Shown here one piece after another: positions 1-9,690 of a stretch of DNA of 25,687 bases. The stretch's first letter is position 1; each line of letters opens with the position of its first letter. Made by a program: the position numbers and the translations under genes. Under the pieces are notes generated by a model. That model was given only the letters and a program-made list of their open reading frames with translations. It was not told where the DNA came from and ran no database searches. Source of the stretch: Fragilaria crotonensis (lineage: Eukaryota; Bacillariophyta; Fragilariophyceae; Fragilariales; Fragilariaceae). Location: the NCBI GenBank assembly GCA_022925895.1, contig JAKSYS010000787.1, positions 1-25,687 of the forward strand, given 5' to 3'.

Positions 1-17
1 GTACAGCAGGTTTCATC
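1..17 (+). repeat. Left terminal inverted repeat of Tc1-like element
   Basis: This 17-base sequence begins GTACAGCAGG and is perfectly inverted at 3537-3553. The window starts at its first base, so the repeat may be longer than seen. Confidence 0.85.
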
Positions 18-3000
18 ACCAAGAAACCTGGCGCAGCACCCAGTACAAAATGTACGTGTAGCCAATAAAAATGTTAGTGATGACGTAATCAAACGAGGAT
101 ATTCTCGTGTTGGAAGCAAGGCGTTTCACATATGAGATTGCATGCCGCTCAACACAACAGTTGCACTCCTATCTATCAACCCAACCCTGACAAGTGCCTT
201 CTTAATACAGTTTAGAATCAATCTGACGAAATTGGGTTGATAGTCAAGATGGCTGACCAAGGCATTTATACAATTTTGTGAACGCTGTTATGTTGATTCG
301 CGCCGATCCTTTGTACGGACCTCGAATGTCAAACTGCTGGCTCCCAGCGGCGACATGGGTAGAAGCACTTCGAAGAACGGGACATATTGATGCTGCAATC
401 GTCATTGACGTTCGGAAGTTTAATACGGCAATGTCCAAGGCTACAACATTTGGATCTGTCATGTCGAGATTCGATGGGTCAAACCAGAGCGGAGTCTTCC
501 GAGTCAATTACAATCATCAACACTTCTACTATATAACAAATGAAACGAGACAGGTAAGCTATCCAAATCCGCTGAATAAGGCCTGGAAGGAAAGAGTGCT
601 GGAAACGGCATCAAATGCACTTGTCATTCCATCGACAAGGGCAAGACCTGGTGCTGGTACTCTCCTCGTAAATCATGTCGACACAACTGAATCCACCAAT
701 GGGAATGACGGTGCTGAAGCGATAGAAGAACAGCCATCACCACAGAAACGCCCAAGATTAGAGCAGAGGGAGGAGGGCACTGCACTTATATCATATTGGC
801 CTGATAGCCCTGAAGCACGTCAGCTCTTTCGTCCAAGAAGGACGACGACGACGAGAGCATCGACAGCAGCTGCTGTTACTGACAACGACGCCGACGTGGC
901 GACGCTATGCATCAATGAAACTGCACAAGAGGCAGTGAGGCGAAGAATTAGACTGCTTCAATCTGTGCATGACAGTGAGGACGGCTGGAGAAACATTTTA
1001 ATAGGCAGGGACGAGGATAACTTCTGCAGCAAGGTTGAGATTTTTGAGATTCGGCAGCGGGCAACCTTTCTTTGTTGCGCGTACCAGATAGCCTTGACAG
1101 ATATGAACGAGAGAACTTGGCATGATTGTTGCAGACAGGCTTGCAAGTTTCTGAATAGCCTCGGACTCCGCCAAGCAACATTCTTCAAGACCGTCGCAAA
1201 TTGGAACAAGTTGTTCCGGCAATTTGATGGTTTTCCACACCCCAACCCGTATGTCCAATGTGGAAAGCGTCCACTCCCACGGTTGCTTGAACTTTTTCCC
1301 GATGCCAAGGACCAGATTGTCTCCTTTGGCATCAAGAACTTAGCAACACTAACTATAGAGAGTGTTCACGATTTCCTTGTGACATCAGTCATTCCAAGGC
1401 TAGCAAAAAAACTGGCGGAGCGAAAATGGGGTGACTGCAAGTACTACTGACACTACATGCGATGCTGCTGGCGATGAACTTCCTGATGACAATACCACCA
1501 CACCAATCCATTCATTCTTGCATGCTCACAGACTGGAGTCCGTAGGTTTGACTACAACTTGGCGGTGGATGCGCTGTCTCGGTTTTAAGTATGATTTAAG
1601 AAAAAAAGAGCTTCTATGTTGACGGCCATGAACGTGATGATGTGGTTGCCAATCGGCGAACGTTCTGCAAACGTTATCTAACAGTACACGAGCCCTATTG
1701 TAAACGCTGGGTACAAGTATCGGTTGATAAAGCAAAGGCAATGAAAAATATTAATCTGGCATTTGGTTATTCGTATCATGACATAATCGGAAATGAGGAC
1801 AGGATTGAGTTCCACATTGACTATTGGAATCAAGCAACAAACATCGGCAGCACCGACCGTGAGGACACCGACCACAATATAACACCAACAAAAGCATTCG
1901 CGTTTCTTCGCAGGCACGCCCTTTGATGATAATTGGCCAAGACGAGTGTCTTCGCTCAATACTTGCTTGGAAGCAAGACATGGGTAGGGCCAAAAGGACA
2001 ACGCCCGTTACTCCCGAAGTCCGAAGGCGACGGCTATGCTTTCTGCCTTTGTTTCACGAGAGTTCGGCTTCGACGAGAGATGACAGCAGCCGAGTTAGCG
2101 AAGGTCAATGATGAAAGGCGAGGAACACACAAGACATACCTTGACACTCTGGCTGCCACCGAGATTTTGAAGACCACCCAAAACCGCTCTTAACTGAATC
2201 GCCATTTGTTAAGTATCTATATATGGAGCCAACAATGAAGGTTATTGGAACAGCTATCACATGAGCTTGCAATTCGAAGATGTGGTGGATTGTTTGCAGG
2301 TTTTATACTCGGAATACGATTTCGTATTCTTGTTCGATCACAGCCAGGGTCACGCACGGAAGCGATGCGGAGCGCTGAGTGCTTTTCATATGTCGCGAGC
2401 CTACGGAGGGGCACAGCCAACAATGAGAGACACAACGATTGAACAAGCAGAGGGTTATCTTGGTGTGCACTCACCAAAACTGAATGTTGGCGACACTCAG
2501 TCCATGGTTTTCCAACCACAAGATTCTGGCCCATGGTACCTCTCCCCTCAGCAAAGAGAAGCGCAAAGACATGATCAGGCAACAGGGAAGAGCAGGCGTG
2601 TTGAACGGTCAAAGAAACTCTTAATTAAAGCTCTGTCTGAAGCTGGAGTTGAGATGCCAGAACAACGGGGCTATACAAGGAAAGAGCTGCAAACGTTTGC
2701 AAGACGTCACGGGATTGACTTGTTCGAGGAGAAACAAGGAGTCATTCCAGGGTGGCAAGGAAAGCCTAAAGGTCTTCTGCAAGTCCTTTGGGAGAGGGGG
2801 TTGATTTCGGAGGGTTCATTAGCGAAGTATACATTGGATGGGCGCAAGGATGCAATATCGCAACAAGTTGACTTACAATACTCGCTTCGGCATCTCATGT
2901 CTGAGTGCATCGATTTCAAGAATGAGGAAACAGCCCTCCAACATTTGGGAACTCAACTTGGAGTCAGTGTTGAGCTGACGCCAAAGTTTCATGCAGAACT

Positions 3001-3552
3001 TGCCGGTGAAGGCGTTGAATATAGCTGGGCGCAGGCGAAGTCGTTCTACCGACGAGTTCCAGTGTCCCGAAAGCGAGGCGAAAACTTCAAAGAACTTGTA
3101 CGAGAATGCACATGCCCTGTGAATGTTCTGAGCAGAGTGAGAATAGAAAAATTTGCTGCAAGAGCACGTGCATACATTTGCACTTACCACTATCTTGATC
3201 AGAAACTTGAAGAAGCGAATTCTGCTGCTGCTGGTACTCACGCCACCATGCCAAGTCATATGAAACAAGAGCTTTTGTACAATGAGATTGAGAGGCTCAT
3301 GAAAGCCTTTAAAGGACACCGATGTGCCCTTGATTTTGACCGTGGCTTTGTCAATTCTCAGTTAAGGGAAGCAAATGAAGCAAGAAGAAGTCCTGATGAA
3401 GAAATGGAATGATGCGTTGCGAAGTATGATTCTTCTTCGTCGAGGAGTTTGACTTCAGAAAATCTTTCAGAATTTTACTGTGCGAATTTGTATGCTTAGT
3501 ATGAATTTTACGTAGGGGTACGCCAGGACGGTCGAGGATGAAACCTGCTGTA
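2..3552 (+). mobile_element. Tc1/mariner-like DNA transposon with decayed transposase
   Basis: The first 17 bases of the window (1-17) are the exact reverse complement of 3537-3553, so the two ends are perfect terminal inverted repeats. If the TA at 2-3 and the TA at 3551-3552 are the target duplication, the element is 4-3550 and starts CAGCAGG, which fits the TA target and CAG-start termini of the Tc1/mariner/IS630 group. The interior is a single + strand transposase relic with no other gene. The left flank is not in the window, so the outer boundary and target duplication cannot be confirmed, and the inverted repeat could extend further left. The superfamily is inferred from the TA flank and DDE-type motifs. 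Confidence 0.75.
290..3412 (+). pseudogene. DDE transposase relic, frame-broken
   Basis: This is one ancestral transposase reading frame now spread over three frames. The first segment (ATG at 290, to 1450) holds an N-terminal domain and a helical region with motifs such as NSLGLRQATFFKTVANWNK and FPHPNPYVQCGKRPLPRL. The second segment (about 1450-1620) ends at GFKYDLRKK. A frame change in a poly-A run near 1600 then leads to YVDGHERDDVV and CKRYL (from about 1610). Further breaks lie near 1930-1950 (between IIGQDE and VFAQYLLGSK), near 2035-2085 (two compensating shifts), and near 2230. The last segment (2261-3412) has FVFLFDHSQGHARKR, GWQGKPKGLLQVLWERG and AFKGHRCALDFDRGFV. The Asp of IIGQDE and of FDHSQGH are the likely first two catalytic acidic residues; the third is uncertain. 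At least five frame disruptions make it non-functional. The match to a DDE endonuclease family is from recalled motif style, not a search. Confidence 0.75.
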
Positions 3553-3553
3553 C
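3537..3553 (-). repeat. Right terminal inverted repeat of Tc1-like element
   Basis: This is the exact reverse complement of bases 1-17 and ends CCTGCTGTAC. Similarity to the left end stops on the inner side after this point. An 8-bp-arm palindrome follows directly outside it (3554-3573). Confidence 0.85.
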
Positions 3554-3573
3554 GAGAATTGGTCTCAATTCTC
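3554..3573. repeat. Palindrome adjoining transposon right end
   Basis: GAGAATTG at 3554-3561 and CAATTCTC at 3566-3573 are perfect inverted copies around a 4-base loop. The palindrome starts at the base after the right terminal repeat, so it belongs to the target site or to an older element. Confidence 0.6.
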
Positions 3574-3657
3574 GGATGATACGGTGCCACGACGTCACGA
3601 CTCACGACTCAACGCAGTGGTGAGAGCAATGGTGGAGCAACTGTCGATGCGACCTCT

Positions 3658-3825
3658 ACAGTACTCGAAGTACAGTACTAGGTACTTCAGTACTTAAGCC
3701 CTCCGGGAGTACAATGGTACTCGCAGTACTAGTACTTGTACCAGTACTGTACTTGTACTCAAGTAATCAAGTACTGGAGTACGATGTACTTGTACCCAAG
3801 TACTACGGTACGCAAGTACATTGCA
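3658..3825. repeat. GTACT-rich low-complexity cluster
   Basis: About 170 bases are built almost entirely from GTAC, AGTACT and TACTTGTAC words in mixed order. Because GTAC is its own reverse complement, the tract looks the same on both strands and could form many alternative hairpins. There is no fixed repeat period. Similar clusters recur at 4770-4865, 6605-6785, 9245-9330 and 19114-19185, so this is a dispersed repeat class of the genome. Confidence 0.8.
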
Positions 3826-4108
3826 CTCCGCATTCATACTACAGTAGTAGGCCTCGGCAGGTCACGTTAAAATGAACACCTTTTAAAACCTTTAACTTCA
3901 ACCCACACTTTCACTCTTACCATTAAGATAATATTCTACCTTTACCTGTAACTTTGAAGAAATGCACTACCTTGTTTATCTTCAAACCTTTTTAACATGC
4001 AAAAGTATGCTATATGGTAATAACCATTCAAGAGGGGTTGAATAGTTATCTCAGGGATAATTTACTGTGAACCATACTAATGTACAAAAGGAACATTGCC
4101 TAGTAAGT

Positions 4109-4157
4109 AATGTTATGGGAAGACTTTTCCAATTTAATGTTATGGGGAGACTTTTTT
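4109..4157 (+). repeat. 27-bp imperfect tandem duplication
   Basis: The word AATGTTATGGGAAGACTTTT at 4109 recurs 27 bases later at 4136 with one change. Only two copies are present. Confidence 0.75.
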
Positions 4158-4769
4158 CCATCTTATCACCAATCACGCCAGCTTCATATCTTTGTGCACT
4201 TTTGAACTTGAATCAAGTGCTGCAATACACGGTATCACTGTTGTACACCAATCTTTCTTCTCAAAGGGCAAAATTAAAGGTTAAAAGGATATTTCTACCT
4301 GCAAGTCATTCATATTGTTGTCTTTAACCTAACCTTTAAGTTAACATCTAGCAATTGCTCTCCTACCTTTAAATAAACAAGGTTTTTAGCTCAGCCTCCT
4401 CTTCTTGTTAAAGGGTAAAACACTAAACCTGCCAAGGCCTAACTCACACTCAAATCAACTTGGGTGGAGTACAAGTACAAGTACTCCAGAGGTGTCCAAA
4501 TAAAAAAACCAAAATCTAATTTAACATGCACGTTAAGTTAGAGGTGTGGTAGGAGCTATGCTGCCCATTAAATGCTTTCTCCAATGATGGTTAAATGCTG
4601 ACCCCACCTGCATGAGTAGAATGCAAACAAGATAAAAAATTAAATGGTGGACACAAAAAGCACAAGGTTTGCAATCTCAGGCAGATTTTATTTTGTTACA
4701 AATACTTGGAATACCATATATATTCATACAATATAACTAAGTATAGAGGTTTGGACGGCTACTTGGACT

Positions 4770-4865
4770 GCATTAGTACTGTAGATAAAACGTACTGGGT
4801 ACGGTTACCGGTACCGGTACTTGTACTACCATGACACATATGCGGCTGTACTCGTACAGTACCGG
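4770..4865. repeat. GTAC-rich low-complexity cluster
   Basis: The tract is a dense run of GTACT, GGTACC and GGTACGG words, including alternating ACCGGTACCGGTAC. It has the same composition as the cluster at 3658-3825. Confidence 0.6.
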
Positions 4866-5694
4866 AAGAGCTTTATGATTCGTCTCTGAGTTGGCCTGTC
4901 TCGTACTCGAGTAATTTCTTGTTCCCAATGCCCGTCTTGATGTCCGACTCATGACTGAAACCTGTCTGATCATGTTGTATAACTTTTTGTATAACTTTCA
5001 CGCTCACTATACAGTATCATGCACTTCGACTGTATCAATTATATTTATACTCTAGCTAGTAGGAGTATGTAGAATCTTCTCTTTAATAGAATCTGTAAGC
5101 TGCTAAATAAAAGGGGAATAACACCAATTAAGTAAGCCATTTTCAATAACATCAATTATCTCGTTATTTACCAAAGCCATTTTTGCTATTTCACGTTTTC
5201 ATATTTGTTATTACAAAAACACAAAATATCTTTTCCCCAAATTGCAATAACAGCACCCTTTCATTCATCGAATCTTGCAATAACACCCATTAATTCTAGC
5301 GTTGCCAGCGTGACAGAATTGCAATTATTACCTGCTCTGCCATTGCGTTTTCCTTTATCATTTCTGCATCAAAGCCAATGAAGCTCAGTAGTGATACATT
5401 GCTGTTTACAATGTTGTTGGCAAGTGTTAACGGAGAATGTGATTCAGTTGATGTGGTCATTTCTTGTTGTCTTGATGAATTTCTGATGTTCATCGTGATG
5501 AGTGCAATATCTTTCATGAAAAGATCCAAAATTCTACGTGGTCACATGTGTAGACATTGTAGGGCCAGATCCACATTTGTCCAAATTCACATGAGCAAAT
5601 GAGTGCATGATGCCAACTTCCACACCTCTGCGCTCTGTTGTATTCACTTTGTTGTCGTCCAAGATCAACGCTCATTCTGCTCACCAGCAGAACC

Positions 5695-6095
5695 ATGCCC
5701 AAGATTCGTGCTTCTTCAAGGAAGAAGAAGGAGCAGCACTTTCCAGGAGACCCAAGATTTGGGATTTCTCTGTCTTGGGAAGGCAGGAGTGGCACTGCAA
5801 GCTCAGAAGGAGCAATTGCAACTGCTGAATGAAACTGCAAGAAAGGACGTCGCGAACAAGAAGAGTGAGGCAGGCACAGTTGAAGACATTGGAAAGAGCA
5901 CAGACAGCGCTAGCGAAACATGAAATCAATGCAGGGTCGCTTACCGAGAAGGATTGGGGCGATGTAGTTGGCTGGGTGCTACCTGAGGCAAAAGTGCCCT
6001 ATCTCTTGAAAGATCTCAAGAAGCGTGATCATATTCTCGCAAAACGCGCAACTTTGCCCAATAAGCAATTGGACCACTTACATTCCTTGAATTGA
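5695..6095 (+). pseudogene. Frame-broken small basic protein, unknown function
   Basis: Three overlapping frames appear to be pieces of one protein. A basic N-terminus starts with MPKIRASSRKKKEQHFPGD (ATG at 5695). A helical Gln-rich piece with LQAQKEQLQLLNETARKD follows in the next frame (about 5770-5860). A C-terminal piece (about 5845-6095) reads LERAQTALAKHEINAGSL then TEKDWGDVVGWVLPEAK and VPYLLKDLKKRDHILAKRA. The pieces read as a continuous charged, coiled-coil-prone protein of about 130 aa only if two single-base shifts are allowed. I do not recognise the family. It may be a relic of a multicopy transposon-associated gene. An alternative is a true short ORF at 5829-6095 (88 aa, own ATG). 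Confidence 0.4.
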
Positions 6096-7036
6096 GGTAG
6101 TCCCTGTTGTCCCACCAACACAAGTATACTAGTAATATATATCAACAAAACAATTAAGCATCAGTGGACTAGATTGTAAGCTTTACAATCGCCCTCAAAT
6201 GAGAATTATGCGCATCCGGGATTTCAATTACGAAGTCCCACAAAATTTCTGATGCAAGCAATAATGGGAAATTGAAGATCTAAAAAATCGAATATTGCAT
6301 TTCTAACAATGCAGCCTCATAGCGGACTCGCTCATTATTAACATCTTAGTGAACTGTAAGAGTGAAAGATCAACGGATTGATGAAAGGGATTCGATTTGC
6401 TCCATTAGTGACTCACCTGTCCGGATACTAGCTATGTTAAGGAAAATCTTGGGTGAAAACATCGAATAATCATATCTCCATCATTCAACATCACACATAT
6501 CATACACTCTGGATAGCTAGAAAGCATGCCCGACATCATCTACATTATATAACTTGGGGAAAAAGGGTAAGAAGTGGGCCGTTAAAGCGGTTTTTTCTTA
6601 ATCCAGGTACAAGTACTTGTATTCTACTACCTGGTACGATAGCTAATCGGATCCGGTTGAAGAGTTGAAGTACAAATACCAGGTACTAGCTAGTAGTAGT
6701 ACAAGTACCAGGGTACAAGTTCGTGTATTGGTCCAAGGCATAAAGTCCTACTCTACTAGTAGTACAAGTACGGTACTAGTACTCAGAGGTCAGAATTGTA
6801 TGGGAACCAAGAATCGATAAACGAACAGAAACCTAAAAAAAATCAGTTGACTTTCTCTCAGATTTGAATTCATTTTTAATCACTCTCGTGCACCCAGCAC
6901 ATGGGAGCAACTGTGTTCTGTGCTCGTAATACGGAGTCCCGAGTACAGAATTCCGTGCAACAGCCAACAGAAGCGACCGAGTCGCGCTTTCACAAATTCC
7001 TCGTTGCAGACCCCCAGAATCGCCGTTCATGGGACA
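6096..7036. other. Non-coding spacer with GTAC cluster
   Basis: No supported gene lies here. The stretch contains a short perfect palindrome (GATTGTAA at 6172-6179 with TTACAATC at 6183-6190) and a GTAC-rich cluster (6605-6785). The last 250 bases are the likely promoter and 5' leader of the SGNH hydrolase gene, but no clear TATA box is visible. Confidence 0.55.
6605..6785. repeat. GTACT-rich low-complexity cluster
   Basis: The tract holds repeated GTACAAGTACTTGTA-like and CTAGTAGTAGTACAAGTAC words with interruptions. It lies about 250 bp upstream of the SGNH gene start and matches the composition of the other GTAC clusters. Confidence 0.7.
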
Positions 7037-8799
7037 ATGTCAGTCCCTGTTGTGCTTGATCTGGATGAATCGAAGCTGAAGAGGGAGAAATCACGAGACG
7101 ACAGAACTCGCGAAACAGAGGTGTTGTTCGACGATGACGCTAGTGCAGTCACCTTGTTCTCAGCTCCAGGCAGACAAATAGCAAAACCTCGTACACTGGC
7201 ATGTATTGTCCTTGCCATATTTGTCACTGGGTTCTCTGCGGGACAACTTATGCCGATTGACGACGTCCGAGTTGCTGCGTTCGACGAATACTTTGCGCCG
7301 ACGTCAAGTCCGTCGCGTCGGCCGTATGATGAGGACAGTGTCGGTGAAAGCCCGTCGTGGGACATGTCATCGGTGAAGTCGGGGTCAGATGATGCCCTTG
7401 TATCGCCTCTGATAGAAGCGTTGGAAGATCCACACTTTTCCCTCGACGAACTGATTAGTTTCCTGCCGGATCCTGACCTATCGACCGCAGACACCATCGC
7501 GCTCTATTCAAAAGGAGCATACCAAGCCCTGTATGCTGGCTTGCATCCGGGAAAGCCTTTCCGAATTCTGATCAACGGTGGCTCGTCATCTGCTGGTGGA
7601 GGTAACGTCAATTACAACGATTCATTCTTTGTTCGATTTGGAATTGAACTGGAAACCAGATTCGGCGTTGTGACCGAAATTGTGAACCGGGCGCATGGAG
7701 ATCGCAACTCCATGCACTCCGCAATGTTGGGAGAGACATTCTTTGTTCCGAATGTAGATTTGATCATCTGGGAGTTTAGCATTAATGACCAAAGAGATGG
7801 TCCAACAGACGTACGCAACGAGTTCATTCTGTGGTTGCACAAAATCGTGGATTTGTACGACAACCACCCCCCGCCCGTGCTTCTTGTGTACCTGTGGAAC
7901 AAACCCTTCTCCACCGACAGATACGGGAGGATTATTGCAGACGTCTACGAGGAACACAGACGCCTTGGAGCGGAGTATGACTTCGTGCTGGGACATGTGA
8001 ACTTAGCGTCGTATCTTGACGCTTTCAGGTGGACAACTTATGACCTCACTCGCTATTTTTAGCTGATGCCATTCATCCCAACATATTGGCGCATGCAGCA
8101 GTTGCGAAGTTGATGGCCGGCTTTGTCAATGAGACAATGGAACCTATCGAGCACAAATTTGACTCAGAGACTGAATTTGAATGGACTTGTGGTGACGACA
8201 TGCAAGAGCAATGGCAAATACAAGAGATCTTTGAAGGATTACTTGGTGGCATGCCGAAGGCCGGATTTACAGCGGAAGTACCTCGGACTACAGATACGTC
8301 GTCACCCCGTGTGTTGGTGCCGCACAAAGCGTTTACGAATGGTACTGTCGATTATGATCATCAGCATTTTTCAACTCAACGATACGGAAAGGCTAAGCCA
8401 GGTCGAATTGATCGCCATCGCGGAGTTACAATACCTTGCTGCAGCGATGGCACGTTGGTCTTTGATTTGTCACAAAAATCGCATGTTACTGCTATTCAAT
8501 TCATGTTGCATGAAGTTGAAGGGGTGGATGGTGGAGGTCTTGGCCGACGACACTTGTCGGGCAGTGATCCCACGAAAGAGTTCTTGGATGGAGTCAAGAT
8601 TGCGATCAACAACCAAGACTACACAGGCCAAGTGGTGTCTGCACGTGACTGGAACTGTCTGCTGAGCAACGAACTGTTTTCAACGTGGATAGTTTTGGAC
8701 GAGAGAGATCGCGCATCCCCCGACCATGTATCGTTTTGCCGCGCTGACTCTTCTCCTGCGTCGTATTCACATGCGCTCGAACATTTAATTCTGTTTTAG
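7037..8799 (+). CDS. Membrane-anchored SGNH/GDSL-type hydrolase, frame-broken
   Basis: The first segment (ATG 7037 to TAG 8062, 341 aa) has an acidic cytosolic N-terminus, one membrane segment at about residues 52-68 (LACIVLAIFVTGFSAG), a Ser-rich stalk, and SGNH block I ILINGGSSSAGGG (about 177-189, nucleophile among the serines). It also has a possible block II Gly in NRAHGDRN and block III in WEFSIND (Asn about 250). The frame stops after LTRYF. In the -1 frame the sequence continues at once with LADAIHPNILAHAAVAKLMA, whose Asp and His fit the catalytic DxxH of block V, then about 230 aa with WTCGDD, VTIPCCSDGTLVFDL and a hydrophobic C-terminus to 8799. Restoring one T in the T5 run at 8056-8060 would make one protein of about 586 aa. 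The family are esterases or acyl hydrolases; the substrate is unknown. The start was placed at the first in-frame ATG; the frame also opens upstream without ATG. The break may be an assembly indel, since both halves otherwise look intact. Confidence 0.8.
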
Positions 8800-8931
8800 G
8801 GAGATCTTGCTCTGCATGTGTTATTGCTAATCGAAGGGGTTTTCGAAGTGTTAATGAGCTTTTGACTGTGCAAATCTCTCCGTTTTCCATGTTCCTGGAG
8901 TACTCCAGTAATCGATTAAAAATTAGTGGTG

Positions 8932-9066
8932 CGACATCGGCACTGATCCGCCGACAGCCATTGACCGGAGCACCGTCAGTAAAGTTTTCAGTCTGGTCCG
9001 ACATCGGCACTGATCTGCCGAAGGGAATGAACGGAGCACTAAGTTCACTAAGTTTTTAGTCTGAAC
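8932..9066 (+). repeat. 67/68-bp imperfect tandem repeat, two copies
   Basis: Copy one (8932-8998) and copy two (8999-9066) both begin CGACATCGGCACTGATC and both contain GGAGCAC then AGTTTT and AGTCTG. The middles have diverged. The repeat lies just 3' of the SGNH gene. Confidence 0.7.
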
Positions 9067-9244
9067 AGAAGCATTATTCGCTTAGATCAGTCGACGACCT
9101 TACTGAGAGGATAGCGATAGTCTGATTCTATATCGACATGTCCCTACTCAATAATCATACCTTTAGTTGGACTCTTTCGCTGTTAGGTTTAAAGTGTTAA
9201 CAAGGTGAAAGCAAACTTCTGGAGCGACCACGAAAATGCTTTCA

Positions 9245-9330
9245 ACGTACTGTGTACTACGTACTGTAGTACTACGTAGTACTCCAAGTAACCGATAGCA
9301 GTACCGGCTACTGTCGGAGTACAGTACATG
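9245..9330. repeat. GTACT-rich low-complexity cluster
   Basis: It consists of ACGTACTGTGTACTACGTAC-type words and several AGTACTACGTAGTACT palindromes. It lies between the SGNH and protease genes. Confidence 0.65.
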
Positions 9331-9690
9331 TAGTAAGATGAAATGAATGTGGCAACTGGCACCTTTCAGCTCGCTATTTGGGTCGTGTTTCGGTGCTGCA
9401 CCAAACCCAAAATTTGATAGCTCAAGGCGTTACATGCCACCTCAAGACGACATGCAAAAAAGACCGCTCAAATGCCCGAAGTAACAGTACCGAAAATCTG
9501 GTAATTCAGTACGCAAGTACAAGTACCCCGAGTATCTCTGATGCTGTTCTCTCTATCATATATATATATCGTAAAAACCCGGTTAAGGGCGACACATGAT
9601 GGTCATTTTCGAACACACGTTTTCGTGGTCGACTAGGCGCCCTCACTTACTCAAATCGATGTCGCTTCGTTCAGGACTGATGTGAGAAGG

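Larger units (their letters stand above)
3554..5694. other. Non-coding, AT-rich and GTAC-rich spacer
   Basis: No convincing gene is seen in this 2.1-kb stretch. It holds a dense GTACT cluster (3658-3825), a second cluster (4770-4865), a 27-bp imperfect tandem duplication (4109-4157), and long AT-rich tracts with many short runs related to AACCTTTAA (about 3870-4460). Open frames at 4067-4327 and 5296-5602 have no recognisable motif and composition like the surrounding DNA. Confidence 0.6.
8800..9690. other. Intergenic region with tandem repeat and GTAC cluster
   Basis: No supported gene is present. It contains an imperfect 67-bp tandem repeat (8932-9066), a GTAC cluster (9245-9330), smaller GTAC words near 9487-9530, and an alternating TA run (about 9557-9569) roughly 120 bp upstream of the first protease start that could serve as a TATA-like element. 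Confidence 0.5.

Noticed and set aside
4067-4327. 86-aa open frame on +
   Set aside because: It overlaps the 27-bp tandem duplication and AT-rich repeats and has no motif.
8029-8062. A 34-nt GT-AG intron that would remove the SGNH stop codon
   Set aside because: Removing it gives a stop at once (TGA at 8064-8066), and none of the other nearby GT donors gives the right length class to reach the ADAIHPN frame.
8050-8062. Programmed -1 ribosomal frameshift in the SGNH gene
   Set aside because: The codons TAT TTT TAG do not form a standard X XXY YYZ slippery site in the zero frame, and no downstream structure is evident.
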